The notes: generated from the letters alone by a model not told the origin. A stretch of DNA of 64,000 bases from CAZRKC01 sp964600665 (GCA_964600665.1 CAZRKC010000010.1:1-64000), one strand, 5' to 3'; counted from the stretch's first letter, positions 43,314-52,307 are shown. Numbers and translations: made by a program.

Positions 43314-44222
43314 ATGAGACGATTGTGGATTAAAGGAGTTACCGTTATCATCGCTTTTGTTTTAATTGGGGCTTTTGGCCTTACGGGTTGTGCCCCAAAG
43401 CAGCCGGTTGATTTATCAGGTTCATTTACAATCACGGGTTCAGATAGTGAAGTCAATCTCGTGCAATCATTAGTCGAAGAGTATGCAAAAGTAAACGATA
43501 CGGCTGAGTTCTCCGTAACTGGCGGAGGTTCGGGCGTGGGTATTTCGGCAATCATTAATAGCACAGCTGATATAGCCAACTCTTCGCGCCCTATGAGTGA
43601 GGATGAAATTGCCCAGGCTAGAGCAAAATCAATCGAACCCGTACCGATCGTGTTCGCTTTTGATGGAGTCGCTGTTGTCGTGCATAAGGATAATTCAGTG
43701 AAAGAATTGACCATGGAGCAAGTTGGGAAAATATATCGAGGCGAAATCACGAATTGGAGCGAAATCGGCGGACCGAATATAGCAATCACGCTATTTGGCC
43801 GGCAACCAACATCTGGAACATTCGTTTTCTTCCGAAGTCTTGTCGTTAAAGGTGATTATGCGGCGAGTATGAATCAAATGTCAGGTACATCAGCAATCAT
43901 AGAAGGTGTTGCTCAAGATTTAGGTGGCATCGGATATGCCGCAATCGGATATGTGAAGGGCGCAACTGGTGTTGCTCCCCTTAGTATCGCAACAGAAGCT
44001 GGAGCAGAGTTCATTAGCCCCCTGAATGATGAAAAGGTTTTCGGTGGAGAATACGCCTTGACTCGTCCCCTGTATCAATATGTGAATGGCAAACCTACTG
44101 GTGCTCTGAAAGATTTCTTCCTCTTCGAGCTGAGTGAAGAAGGTCAGGCGATTATTGTAGCCGAAGGATTTTTGCCGGTAACACCAGAATATGTTCAGAA
44201 AAATAATGAATACCTCCAGTAA
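43314..44222 (+). CDS. pstS: phosphate ABC transporter substrate-binding lipoprotein
   Basis: A 302-residue lipoprotein: signal peptide with lipobox LTGC, lipidated at Cys26. The PBP-like domain starts ITGSDSEVNLVQSL and includes the phosphate-binding loops VTGGGSGVGIS and RQPTSGT. It delivers phosphate to PstCA. ATG 43314 has AGGAGG. A Pho box precedes it. A hairpin separates it from pstC, probably tuning the ratio of binding protein to permease. Confidence 0.95.
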   Translation: MRRLWIKGVTVIIAFVLIGAFGLTGCAPKQPVDLSGSFTITGSDSEVNLVQSLVEEYAKVNDTAEFSVTGGGSGVGISAIINSTADIANSSRPMSEDEIAQARAKSIEPVPIVFAFDGVAVVVHKDNSVKELTMEQVGKIYRGEITNWSEIGGPNIAITLFGRQPTSGTFVFFRSLVVKGDYAASMNQMSGTSAIIEGVAQDLGGIGYAAIGYVKGATGVAPLSIATEAGAEFISPLNDEKVFGGEYALTRPLYQYVNGKPTGALKDFFLFELSEEGQAIIVAEGFLPVTPEYVQKNNEYLQ

Positions 44223-44238
44223 TAAATTAATAAAGGTA

Positions 44239-44277
44239 ATGGTAGAAACGGAAGCTTATCGCTCCCGTTTCTACCAT
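44239..44277 (+). terminator. pstS-pstC intergenic hairpin
   Basis: GGTAGAAACGG (44241-44251) pairs with CCGTTTCTACC (44265-44275). The tail has only a short TCTTT, so it is better seen as a partial terminator or 3' stabiliser of pstS mRNA than a full stop. Confidence 0.65.
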
Positions 44278-44306
44278 GTCTTTAGCCTCATGAAGGAGGT
44301 TTGATG

Positions 44307-45188
44307 ATGTCCCCGAAAAAGGAGAAGATGATTGCGTGGTTCTTTACCTTGAATGCTACAGTTGTGATTTTGATTTTATTTGGTATCTTTTACATGCTTT
44401 TCTCCAGCAGCTTTTACGCATGGCGGGCAGTGGGACTGGGTGCCTTTATCACGGGGCGTGTATGGAATCCTACTGGTTATTACGCAGCTGCATATGGTAC
44501 GATTCCTCTGATGGCAGCGACCTTCATGGTCACGATTGGTGCCATTATGATTGCGTTGCCGTTAGGGGTAATGGGCGCAGTCTATTTAGCTGAAATTGCA
44601 ACATCGATTGAGCGGGAAATTTTTAAACCCATTATTGAGTTGTTAGCTGGTATTCCGTCTGTGGTCATCGGTTTTTTTGGCCTGTTGGTGCTGAGCCCGA
44701 TCATTGCAAAAATATTTAAACTGTCGAATGGCCTAAATGCGCTGAATGCGAGCATACTACTGGCTTTCATGGCATTGCCAACAATTATAAGTATTGCGGA
44801 AGATGCCCTCACAGCCGTCCCTGATGAGTTCCGGGAAGCATCGTTAGCTTTGGGTGCGACCAAGTGGCAAACTATTCGCAATGTGACATTTCCTGCGGCT
44901 TTATCCGGTGTGTCAGCTGCAATCCTGTTGGGAGTGGGCCGCGCTATCGGTGAAACCATGACAGTGATCATGGTTGCTGGGAATGCCATTGCATTACCGA
45001 AAAATCTATTCTCGTCTGTAAGAACCATGACGGCAACAATTGCAATTGAGCTCGGAGAGGTTGCGTTTAATACAACGCATTATTATGCCTTGTTTGCAGT
45101 TGGGTTTTTGCTGTTTTTGATAACCTTCTTCATCAGCCTGATAGCGGATGTCTTCTTGCATCGTGCCGGGGAGGTTGGAAAACGATGA
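44307..45188 (+). CDS. pstC: phosphate ABC transporter permease PstC
   Basis: A 293-residue inner-membrane permease with six membrane helices. The cytoplasmic EAA loop reads EFREASLALGATKWQTI and contacts PstB. LAGIPSVVIGFFGL is the family hallmark. Three alternative starts lie in a row (44301, 44304, 44307); ATG 44307 has the best distance from AGGAGG. Its stop overlaps the pstA start by four bases. Confidence 0.95.
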   Translation: MSPKKEKMIAWFFTLNATVVILILFGIFYMLFSSSFYAWRAVGLGAFITGRVWNPTGYYAAAYGTIPLMAATFMVTIGAIMIALPLGVMGAVYLAEIATSIEREIFKPIIELLAGIPSVVIGFFGLLVLSPIIAKIFKLSNGLNALNASILLAFMALPTIISIAEDALTAVPDEFREASLALGATKWQTIRNVTFPAALSGVSAAILLGVGRAIGETMTVIMVAGNAIALPKNLFSSVRTMTATIAIELGEVAFNTTHYYALFAVGFLLFLITFFISLIADVFLHRAGEVGKR

Positions 45189-46114
45189 GTCCTGAAGAGT
45201 TTCGGATGATAGCAGAAGCTGAGAAGAGAAAAGCGAGTATTTCACATAGCCGCAAATCTTTAAACGGGAAAAATATTCAACAAAGGAATATCTTTTTCTT
45301 TCTCCGTCTCGGGATGTTTATGGTGATTTTTGCAATCGGATATTTATTTTATGATATTGTTAGTAAAGGGATTGGGGTCATATCATGGGAGTTTTTATCC
45401 CAGTCTCCCAAAGCTGGCATGACACAAGGCGGTATATTCCCGGCTATTCTGGGAACTGTGTTTGTCACATTCATTACAGCCATTACAGCATATCCCATTG
45501 GTATCTTTACAGCGATTTATTTAAATGAATACGCGAGTAACACAATTTTTACACGCTTAGTCCGCCTTTCGATCAGAAATCTCGCAGGGGTTCCATCTAT
45601 TGTCTATGGATTATTTGGTGTCGCATTATTTGTACAGGCATTAAGTTTTGGTGCATCCATATTGTCTGCAGGACTGACCTTGGGCTTGTTGACCCTACCG
45701 GTTGTCATTACAGCATCCGAGGAAGCGTTAAAAGCAGTTCCGGAGTCGTATCGAGAAGGTTCCCTTGCTTTGGGTGCAACGAAGTGGCAATCGATTCAAA
45801 CAAATGTGATTCCTGTTGCAATCCCTGGGATGATGACAGGTTTGATTCTGGGCTTATCGAGAGCAGCAGGGGAGACCGCACCCATTCTATTCACAGGTGC
45901 CGCATTCTTTCTGCCGCGGTTACCAACTGATATATCATCTCGATTCATGGCATTACCCTATCATCTATTCATCATGGCAACGCAACATCATTCACCTGCA
46001 TTAGTGAGGCCATTGGCCTATGGGACTGCACTTGTTCTGATTGTGTTGGTGCTGGGCATGAACATATCAGCAATAGTGCTACGATCACGATACCGGCGGA
46101 AGATGTATCGATAG
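45185..46114 (+). CDS. pstA: phosphate ABC transporter permease PstA
   Basis: A 309-residue permease with six membrane helices. A soluble N-terminus of about 45 residues precedes the first helix. The EAA loop is SYREGSLALGATKWQSI and LAGVPSIVYGLFG is the PstA hallmark. It forms the channel with PstC. ATG 45185 is within an ATGA overlap with pstC, so translation should be coupled. Confidence 0.95.
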   Translation: MSPEEFRMIAEAEKRKASISHSRKSLNGKNIQQRNIFFFLRLGMFMVIFAIGYLFYDIVSKGIGVISWEFLSQSPKAGMTQGGIFPAILGTVFVTFITAITAYPIGIFTAIYLNEYASNTIFTRLVRLSIRNLAGVPSIVYGLFGVALFVQALSFGASILSAGLTLGLLTLPVVITASEEALKAVPESYREGSLALGATKWQSIQTNVIPVAIPGMMTGLILGLSRAAGETAPILFTGAAFFLPRLPTDISSRFMALPYHLFIMATQHHSPALVRPLAYGTALVLIVLVLGMNISAIVLRSRYRRKMYR

Positions 46115-46132
46115 AGAAAGAGGTGGTTCTAA

Positions 46133-46891
46133 ATGGAGATACTTAAAATGCACGCCGATTCTTTGAATCTCTTCTACGGGAAAAAACAAGCATTGAAGAA
46201 TGTTCATCTAGAAGTCAAAGAAAAGGAAATCACAGCACTGATTGGTCCTTCTGGTTGTGGTAAGTCTACTTTTTTACGTACCCTCAATCGTCTCAATGAT
46301 TTGATTGACTCGGTCCAGATGTCCGGTTTTGTTTACCTCGATGATCAAAATATCTATGATAAGAGTTTCGATGTAGTCAGACTACGTAAACGGGTGGGGA
46401 TGGTGTTTCAGAAGCCGAATCCTTTCCCCAAAACAATATATGATAATGTTGCATATGGTCCGAGAATCCATGGAACAAAGAACAAAAAAGACTTGGACAA
46501 TATTGTTGAAAAAAGTTTGAAGGCAGCTGCTTTATGGGATGAGGTTAGAGATGATTTGAATCGGTCTGCGCTCAGGCTTTCGGGAGGGCAACAACAGCGT
46601 CTCTGTATTGCCCGCGTCCTTGCAGTGGAACCAGAGGTATTACTGATGGATGAGCCGACCTCTGCGCTCGACCCAATCGCAACTCAACGGATCGAAGATC
46701 TATTGCTCGATTTGAAAGAACATTTCACGATTGTCATCGTCACCCATAACATGCAACAAGCTGCTCGAATTTCAGACACTACAGCCTTTTTCCTCAATGG
46801 AGAAATCGTAGAATTTGGTGAGACAGAAAGTCTATTCACGAAACCGAAAGATCGACGAACTGATGACTATATAACGGGTAAGTTCGGTTGA
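46133..46891 (+). CDS. pstB: phosphate ABC transporter ATPase PstB
   Basis: A 252-residue ATPase: Walker A GPSGCGKST, signature LSGGQQQRLCIARVL, Walker B LLMDEPTSALDP and the switch His in VTHNM. TLNRLNDLI after Walker A and PNPFPKTIYDNVAYG are specific for PstB. ATG 46133 has AGAAAGAGG, 18 bp after pstA. Confidence 0.97.
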   Translation: MEILKMHADSLNLFYGKKQALKNVHLEVKEKEITALIGPSGCGKSTFLRTLNRLNDLIDSVQMSGFVYLDDQNIYDKSFDVVRLRKRVGMVFQKPNPFPKTIYDNVAYGPRIHGTKNKKDLDNIVEKSLKAAALWDEVRDDLNRSALRLSGGQQQRLCIARVLAVEPEVLLMDEPTSALDPIATQRIEDLLLDLKEHFTIVIVTHNMQQAARISDTTAFFLNGEIVEFGETESLFTKPKDRRTDDYITGKFG

Positions 46892-47050
46892 GAAATGTTG
46901 TATCTACGTGATTATGTTGATGAAAATGATGTCTTGCGATTACTAAATACACATTGCAGGAGTAATTGAATATACGGATAATTATATCTTTATAGTTTAC
47001 TATTTCGATCCACTATTTCGACGGAGACGGAACAAGATGGAGGGATCATT

Positions 47051-47707
47051 GTGACCAGACAAACTTACAAAGAAGAAATTGAATCATTAAAGAACGATCT
47101 TCTTAAAATGGCTCACCTTGTTGAACGATCCATTATCAAATCGGTTGAGTCCTTGGCGAAGAAGGATTCGAATCTTGCGCGTCAGATACTTGACGAGGAT
47201 GATATTATTGACGATTTAGAACACGATATTGAAAAAAGGTCATTAAGGCTGTTGGCGCTTCAACAGCCAATGGCAAGTGATTTACGAGCAATCGGAACGG
47301 CTCTTAAAATTATTACTGATCTTGAGCGAATTGCTGACCATGCATCCGATATTGCGAAAGTAACATTGAAATTGGAAGGGCAACCTCTGATAAAACCACT
47401 GATTGATATTCCACGGATGGCTAATATCGCCGAGAAGATGATCCACGACATGCTGACAGCTTTTATGGATGGGGACGTCAAACTTGCTGAAGAGGTGTGT
47501 CAACGAGATGACGAGCTCGACAACCTATACTCTCAGATATTTCGAGAATTATTACTGATTATGATGGAGGATCCTCGCACCATTACTCAGGCTACTTATC
47601 TATTGATGGTTGCGCAATATCTGGAGCGGGTAGGGGACCATGCTACCAATTTGGGCGAGTGGATTATCTATATGGTTACAGGTGAACGTAGAGAATTAAA
47701 CGACTAA
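47051..47707 (+). CDS. phoU: phosphate signalling protein PhoU
   Basis: A 218-residue helical protein made of two PhoU repeats (about 8-110 and 115-215), each with a metal-binding E/DxxxD pattern (DIIDDLEHDIE; TDLERIADHASDIA; VAQYLERVGDHATN). It links Pst transport to the PhoR-PhoP system. Start is GTG 47051 with GGAGGGATC. It lies 159 bp after pstB, a larger gap than within pstCAB, and is followed by a terminator. Confidence 0.95.
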   Translation: MTRQTYKEEIESLKNDLLKMAHLVERSIIKSVESLAKKDSNLARQILDEDDIIDDLEHDIEKRSLRLLALQQPMASDLRAIGTALKIITDLERIADHASDIAKVTLKLEGQPLIKPLIDIPRMANIAEKMIHDMLTAFMDGDVKLAEEVCQRDDELDNLYSQIFRELLLIMMEDPRTITQATYLLMVAQYLERVGDHATNLGEWIIYMVTGERRELND

Positions 47708-47722
47708 TACAAGACACTATTT

Positions 47723-47745
47723 AGGAGCAGAAGTGCTCCTTTTTT
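47723..47745 (+). terminator. intrinsic terminator after phoU
   Basis: AGGAGCA-GAAG-TGCTCCT followed by a run of Ts, 15 bp after the phoU stop codon. Confidence 0.9.
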
Positions 47746-47876
47746 GTTGAATTACCCTGCTATGAGAGGATAAATTAGAACAGCGAAGAAGTATGTTCAT
47801 AAAATGCACGTCATTACTTTGATCTGAAGAAGGGATACTTGTTACACTGCCTTTCATGTTCAGGGAGTGATAGAGC

Positions 47877-47969
47877 ATGATTGTGTATCCGGCTTTCTAC
47901 ATGTTGTCTGGTTTTCGTCATGATTTCATAAGTATTGTGCGGAGATTGCATTGTAGATATGACGATTGA
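47877..47969 (+). CDS. candidate 30-residue small ORF upstream of trkA
   Basis: ATG 47877 has GGGAGTGAT seven bases upstream, as good as many real starts here. The 30-codon frame encodes an aromatic-rich segment (MIVYPAFYML) and a basic end (RRLHCRYDD), and stops 16 bp before trkA. It could be a leader peptide or a small membrane peptide. There is no family evidence; it may be chance. Confidence 0.35.
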   Translation: MIVYPAFYMLSGFRHDFISIVRRLHCRYDD

Positions 47970-47985
47970 TGGTGGTGGGAATTAG

Positions 47986-49392
47986 ATGAGAATAATTATT
48001 ATCGGTGCGGGTAAAGTTGGCTACCAAATAGCCGAATCACTTTCTTATGAATCGTATGACATTGTAGTTATCGACCACGACGAAAATGCATTAAATCGAG
48101 TCAATGACAACCTTGATGTTATGACGATTCATGCGAACGGGTTGACCGGGACACCACTAAAAGAGCTAGATGTCAATGAAAAAGACATTCTCATCGCCGT
48201 GACTGACAGCGACGAAGGCAATATGTTAGCTTGTATGTCTGCAAAGAGCTTGGGTTGCGGCCGGACGATTGCTCGTGTGAGAAATCCTGAGTATGCAAAA
48301 GACTTAGCCATAACGAAAGAACAGCTATCCATTGATTTACTGATTAATCCAGACAAATCAACAGCAAACGATATAACTCGCTTACTGACATTTTCACCTG
48401 CAGGACAAAGCGAAGACTTTGCCCAAGGTATGGTGCAGATGGCAGAGGTGCCAGTTGATGAAGGAAATCCATTGATTGGCGTTCCCCTCCGGGATGTAAA
48501 ACGTTTTAAGGATGTTTTAATTGCGGCAATTTTGCGAGAAGGGCTTTTTATAATTCCTAGTGGAGATGATGAGATCCAAGCTGGAGACGATATCTACATG
48601 GTCGGACGGCGTCAAGATCTTGTTGACTTTAGTAAATATATTGGCAAAATTCCTCGTAAAGCTCGAAATGTCATGATTGTTGGTGGTAGTCGGATTGCAT
48701 CCTATTTGGCCGAGAATCTTTATCGGTTGGGTATACAAGTCAAATTGATTGAATTAGATCCCCAAAATGCGCGGAAACTATCCGAAGGGTTACCACATAC
48801 TTTGGTCATCGAAGGTGATGGAACCGATGTGGACCTTCTGAAAGCTGAAAATGTATCCTCGATGGATGTGTTTATCGCAGTGACAGGCTTTGATGAGGAG
48901 AACATCCTCATGGGAATGTTGGCAAAACATATGGGCGCACGAAAAGTGGTAACGAAAATTAACCGATTAAGCTATGTATCACTGGGTGAGACAATTGGAC
49001 TAGACGCTGTCGTGACTCCAAGTGTAATCACGGCCGCAGAAATTCTCCGTTTCGTGAGAGGGGGAGAGATACTTTCACTGTTCCTACTGTCTGGAGGACA
49101 GGCGGAAATCATGGAGTTTTATATCCATGCAAATTCCAGAGTTATTGATATCCCGCTTCGAGATCTTGGCTTACCAAAGGAGTCGATTATTACGACCATA
49201 GTTAGTAACGGTAAAGTAATTATCCCTGGTGGTAATGACCGGATACAGGCAAATGACCGAGTAATTGTCATGTGTAAAGCAAAGGAGATTGAAAAAATCA
49301 AATCCATCTTTATGATTGGAAATGGGGAAGGGAAGGGAAAGAATGGATTTTGGGATAGTATCAAGGGTACTCGGCCTTTTACTAATCGTTGA
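47986..49392 (+). CDS. trkA: Trk system potassium regulatory protein TrkA
   Basis: A 468-residue cytosolic protein with two RCK modules. Each has an NAD(H)-binding Rossmann half (MRIIIIGAGKVGYQIA at 1; NVMIVGGSRIASYLA at about 227) and a RCK_C domain. It gates the TrkH potassium channel in response to nucleotides. ATG 47986 has GGTGGTGGGA. The 3' end overlaps trkH by 50 bp in another frame, so the two are tightly coupled. Confidence 0.94.
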   Translation: MRIIIIGAGKVGYQIAESLSYESYDIVVIDHDENALNRVNDNLDVMTIHANGLTGTPLKELDVNEKDILIAVTDSDEGNMLACMSAKSLGCGRTIARVRNPEYAKDLAITKEQLSIDLLINPDKSTANDITRLLTFSPAGQSEDFAQGMVQMAEVPVDEGNPLIGVPLRDVKRFKDVLIAAILREGLFIIPSGDDEIQAGDDIYMVGRRQDLVDFSKYIGKIPRKARNVMIVGGSRIASYLAENLYRLGIQVKLIELDPQNARKLSEGLPHTLVIEGDGTDVDLLKAENVSSMDVFIAVTGFDEENILMGMLAKHMGARKVVTKINRLSYVSLGETIGLDAVVTPSVITAAEILRFVRGGEILSLFLLSGGQAEIMEFYIHANSRVIDIPLRDLGLPKESIITTIVSNGKVIIPGGNDRIQANDRVIVMCKAKEIEKIKSIFMIGNGEGKGKNGFWDSIKGTRPFTNR

Positions 49393-50791
49393 AGCTGTAA
49401 CAATGACGCCTTCGGTGGCCATTGCTTATTATTACAAAGAGGATGGCAATTCCTTCCTGATCTCTATTTTGATTATGGTCTTGGTTGGCATCATATTAGC
49501 ATCTATCGGTAAACGAAAGCAAACGGGTACTATCCGATATCGCGAAGGGTTTATGATCGTAGGGGTCGGTTGGATACTTGCCTCCATTTTTGGGGCTTTG
49601 CCGTTTACGTTCAGCGGCTCAATTCCTTCTTTTATTGACGCTGTCTTTGAAACTGTGTCCGGTTTCACGACGACAGGGGCAACAATTATGACTGACATCG
49701 AGATTATGCCGAAAGGGATTCTTTTTTGGAGGTCTTTTACACATTGGCTGGGTGGAATGGGGATATTAGTTTTTACGTTGGCATTACTCCCTGCATTGGG
49801 ATTCGGCTCTGTGCAATTATATAAAGCTGAAAGCCCGGGTCCCTCACCTGGTCGTTTGGTACCGCGGATCGGGCAAACTGCGAAATTATTATATATTATC
49901 TATTTTGGATTCACTTTTCTGGAATGTTTTTTTCTTGTGTTAGCGGGAATGTCTTTATTTGACGCAATGACACATACATTTGCGACGATGGGTACAGGTG
50001 GATTTTCAACACTTAACGCCAGTGTTGGTGGATTTCAGAATCATGCAGTTGAATGGATTATTATCGTTTTTATGCTGATTGCAGCCACAAACTTCTCTCT
50101 CTTTTATGGTGTGATCAACGGCAACTTCAGGAGCTTATTCCGCGACAGTGAATTCAGATTTTACATGGGGGTATTTACAGTCTCTGTCATTGCAGTGACT
50201 CTCGACATTGTTCGTTTTACCGCAGATGGGCAGGGGATCGAGGCCATTCGCCAAGCTGCATTTCAAGTATCATCAATTGTGACTACAACTGGTTTCACCA
50301 CTGTAAATTTTGAGTTATGGCCTGCATTCAGTAAAATGATTCTTTTCTTGCTCATGTTCATTGGGGGATCATCAGGCTCTACTGGTGGTGCAATCAAGCA
50401 AATCCGTGTATTATTGATTTTAAAATTTGTGATGCGTGAAATTAATCGACTAATTCACCCCAGGGCGGTTATCCCCATTCGTGTTGGTGATAAAACAGTT
50501 CCTGAGACTGTCATGAATTCTGTTATGGGTTTTGTTGTGCTCTATATTCTAATATTCTGTGTCTTTTCAATTGTTCTCCAAACCCAAGGAATGGATATTG
50601 TGAGTGCAACTTCTGCAGTTGCCGCTACCCTTGGGAATATCGGTCCTGGATTCGGCATGGTGGGTGCAGCAACGAACTATGCTGCTTTAACAAACCTGAC
50701 TAAAGTACTTTTGACTGTATGTATGCTATTGGGTCGCCTAGAATTGTACTCGATCCTAATCCTGTTCATTCCATCGTTCTGGAAAAAATGA
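49343..50791 (+). CDS. trkH: TrkH family potassium uptake protein
   Basis: A 482-residue membrane protein of the SKT superfamily with four M1-P-M2 units. Pore-loop glycines are visible in SGFTTTGATI, FATMGTGGFST, VTTTGFTTVN and TLGNIGPGFG. It forms the K+ pathway controlled by RCK proteins. ATG 49343 lies inside trkA, preceded by GGAAGGGAAA. In Firmicutes the partner may be KtrA or TrkA; both types are encoded here. Confidence 0.93.
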   Translation: MDFGIVSRVLGLLLIVEAVTMTPSVAIAYYYKEDGNSFLISILIMVLVGIILASIGKRKQTGTIRYREGFMIVGVGWILASIFGALPFTFSGSIPSFIDAVFETVSGFTTTGATIMTDIEIMPKGILFWRSFTHWLGGMGILVFTLALLPALGFGSVQLYKAESPGPSPGRLVPRIGQTAKLLYIIYFGFTFLECFFLVLAGMSLFDAMTHTFATMGTGGFSTLNASVGGFQNHAVEWIIIVFMLIAATNFSLFYGVINGNFRSLFRDSEFRFYMGVFTVSVIAVTLDIVRFTADGQGIEAIRQAAFQVSSIVTTTGFTTVNFELWPAFSKMILFLLMFIGGSSGSTGGAIKQIRVLLILKFVMREINRLIHPRAVIPIRVGDKTVPETVMNSVMGFVVLYILIFCVFSIVLQTQGMDIVSATSAVAATLGNIGPGFGMVGAATNYAALTNLTKVLLTVCMLLGRLELYSILILFIPSFWKK

Positions 50792-50922
50792 AGCAAACTT
50801 TGTAATTGCAAGAAAACAATCGATATTAGCACCTATATGTAGCAATTCGATGTAAATCATAAACTATGACTGCCAATGAATATTCACCATGTCATATACT
50901 TGCTATTGCGGTTACAGGCTTC

Positions 50923-50950
50923 TTGCCCTATTCGGTATAGATGGTACAAT
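50923..50950 (+). promoter_or_regulatory. promoter of riboswitch-ktrA transcript
   Basis: TTGCCC (50923-50928) and TACAAT (50945-50950) with 16-bp spacing, placing the start of transcription a few bases before the riboswitch aptamer. Confidence 0.6.
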
Positions 50951-50956
50951 GGTGCT

Positions 50957-51087
50957 TAGCTGAATATTACGCTGAATCTGCTTGGAGCGGAGGACCCAAA
51001 TAATACTTGGGGTGAATCTATCCTATCGATAGTAGGGCACATGTGTCCGAACCCGTCAGCTAACTTCGTAAGCGTTGATGATAGGAA
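50957..51087 (+). promoter_or_regulatory. c-di-AMP riboswitch (ydaO-yuaA class)
   Basis: The conserved blocks of this class appear in order: GAGCGGAGGACCCAAATAA, TTGGGGTGAATC, a variable hairpin (CTATCCTATCGATAGTAGG), CCGAACCCGTCAGCTAAC and TCGTAAGCGTT, then GGAAG. It precedes a KtrA-type potassium gene, exactly the context known for yuaA (ktrA) in B. subtilis. Binding of c-di-AMP is expected to favour the terminator at 51115 and so shut off K+ uptake. The class call is from sequence recognition; the pairing details were not folded. Confidence 0.92.
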
Positions 51088-51114
51088 GAAACAACAATGT
51101 TTGTTTCGTATGCT

Positions 51115-51142
51115 ACCTGTGATCATCACAGGTATAATTTTG
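51115..51142 (+). terminator. riboswitch-controlled intrinsic terminator
   Basis: ACCTGTGA-TCA-TCACAGGT (51115-51133) is followed by ATAATTTTG. It sits between the riboswitch aptamer and the ktrA ribosome binding site, the expected expression platform. Confidence 0.85.
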
Positions 51143-51179
51143 TCCCAATATTGGGAATTTAACAGGAGAGGTGAGTAAG

Positions 51180-51827
51180 GTGAAACAAGTGGCAGTTATC
51201 GGCCTTGGACGGTTTGGATTAAGTGTAGTGCAAAATCTGGCGGCTTTAGGTGTGGAAGTATTAGCAATTGACCTCGACGAAAAAAATGTCAGTAAAGCAT
51301 CTGCATATGCAAATTATGCTGTTCAAGCAGACGCAACCGACGATGCAACGATTAAATCTCTTGGATTGAGAAACTTTGATTTTGTTGTGGTTGCAATCGG
51401 GACAGATATTCAAGCAAGTGTAATTATCACTTTGAATTTAAAGGAGATGGGTGTCAAGAAAGTTGTTGCTAAAGCACAAAATGACATCCACGGGAAGATT
51501 TTAAACAAAGCAGGTGCAGATAAAGTCATTTTTCCAGAACGAGATATGGGAGCACGGCTTGCCAATAATATTGTATCATCCAATGTTCTTGACTATATTG
51601 AACTTTCTAAAGATTTCAGTATTGTTGAAATTGAGACACCATCCAGCATGAAAGGGAAAAACCTTAAAGATCTGGACTTGCGAGAAAAGTATGGAGTCAA
51701 TGTTATTGCGGTCAAACGGCAAGGTAAAATCATCGTGTCACCAAAAGCAGACGACTATATCGAAGCCGATGATGTTTTGGTAGTAATTGGTAAGAATCCT
51801 GACATTCGACGATTGAGCGCAAGTTGA
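51180..51827 (+). CDS. ktrA: KtrA-like potassium channel regulatory (RCK) protein
   Basis: A 215-residue single-RCK protein: Rossmann start VAVIGLGRFGLSV, then IQADATDD-type AVQADATDD, VVAIGTDIQASVI, and a RCK_C domain from about 135 (FSIVEIETPSSMKGKNL). RCK_C of KtrA is itself a c-di-AMP receptor in known systems. GTG 51180 is preferred, nine bases after AGGAGAG; GTG 51171 touches that site. No ktrB follows; the next gene is a regulator. The nearest channel gene is trkH upstream. Confidence 0.9.
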   Translation: MKQVAVIGLGRFGLSVVQNLAALGVEVLAIDLDEKNVSKASAYANYAVQADATDDATIKSLGLRNFDFVVVAIGTDIQASVIITLNLKEMGVKKVVAKAQNDIHGKILNKAGADKVIFPERDMGARLANNIVSSNVLDYIELSKDFSIVEIETPSSMKGKNLKDLDLREKYGVNVIAVKRQGKIIVSPKADDYIEADDVLVVIGKNPDIRRLSAS

Positions 51828-51851
51828 TTATGCAAATATGGAGGAATCTAA

Positions 51852-52307
51852 ATGGGTACTCTCGGTAAGAGAATTCGGAAATTACGTAATAGAAAAGGTT
51901 ACGAACTCGACAAACTTGCATACCTAACCGGGATCGATCCAGAGATTTTGATGGAATTAGAGGAATGCGACAATATAACCCGGATGACAATTGAACATGT
52001 TATGAATATTGCTGAAGTACTCGACAGTGATATCCATTTCTTACTTACAGGCCAAGATATTGCAGCTGAAGCAATTGAGGAGGATTCAGAAGATATAGAA
52101 GGGGATCAAGAGGATTCTTTTATCTCGCAAATCATGACAGATGATGTTCTTGCCTATATGCATCATTACCCGGTAACCTTTTGGTCAAATTTAATGCGTA
52201 AGTTGTGTAAGAATAATATTTCGCCCGATGGACTTTGTAAACTGATCGATGCTGTGCAAACCGTAAAACCAGAAGAGGGGAAGAACGGTAACGGTAAAAA
52301 GTCATAA
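51852..52307 (+). CDS. XRE-type HTH domain protein
   Basis: A 151-residue protein. Residues about 3-65 form an XRE/Cro HTH (LGKRIRKLRNRKGYELDKLA, IDPEILMELEE). An acidic linker (about 75-95) leads to a helical C-terminal region without known homology. ATG 51852 has ATGGAGGAATC, 24 bp after ktrA, so it is probably under the same riboswitch. A link to potassium or c-di-AMP signalling is inference from position only. Confidence 0.8.
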   Translation: MGTLGKRIRKLRNRKGYELDKLAYLTGIDPEILMELEECDNITRMTIEHVMNIAEVLDSDIHFLLTGQDIAAEAIEEDSEDIEGDQEDSFISQIMTDDVLAYMHHYPVTFWSNLMRKLCKNNISPDGLCKLIDAVQTVKPEEGKNGNGKKS

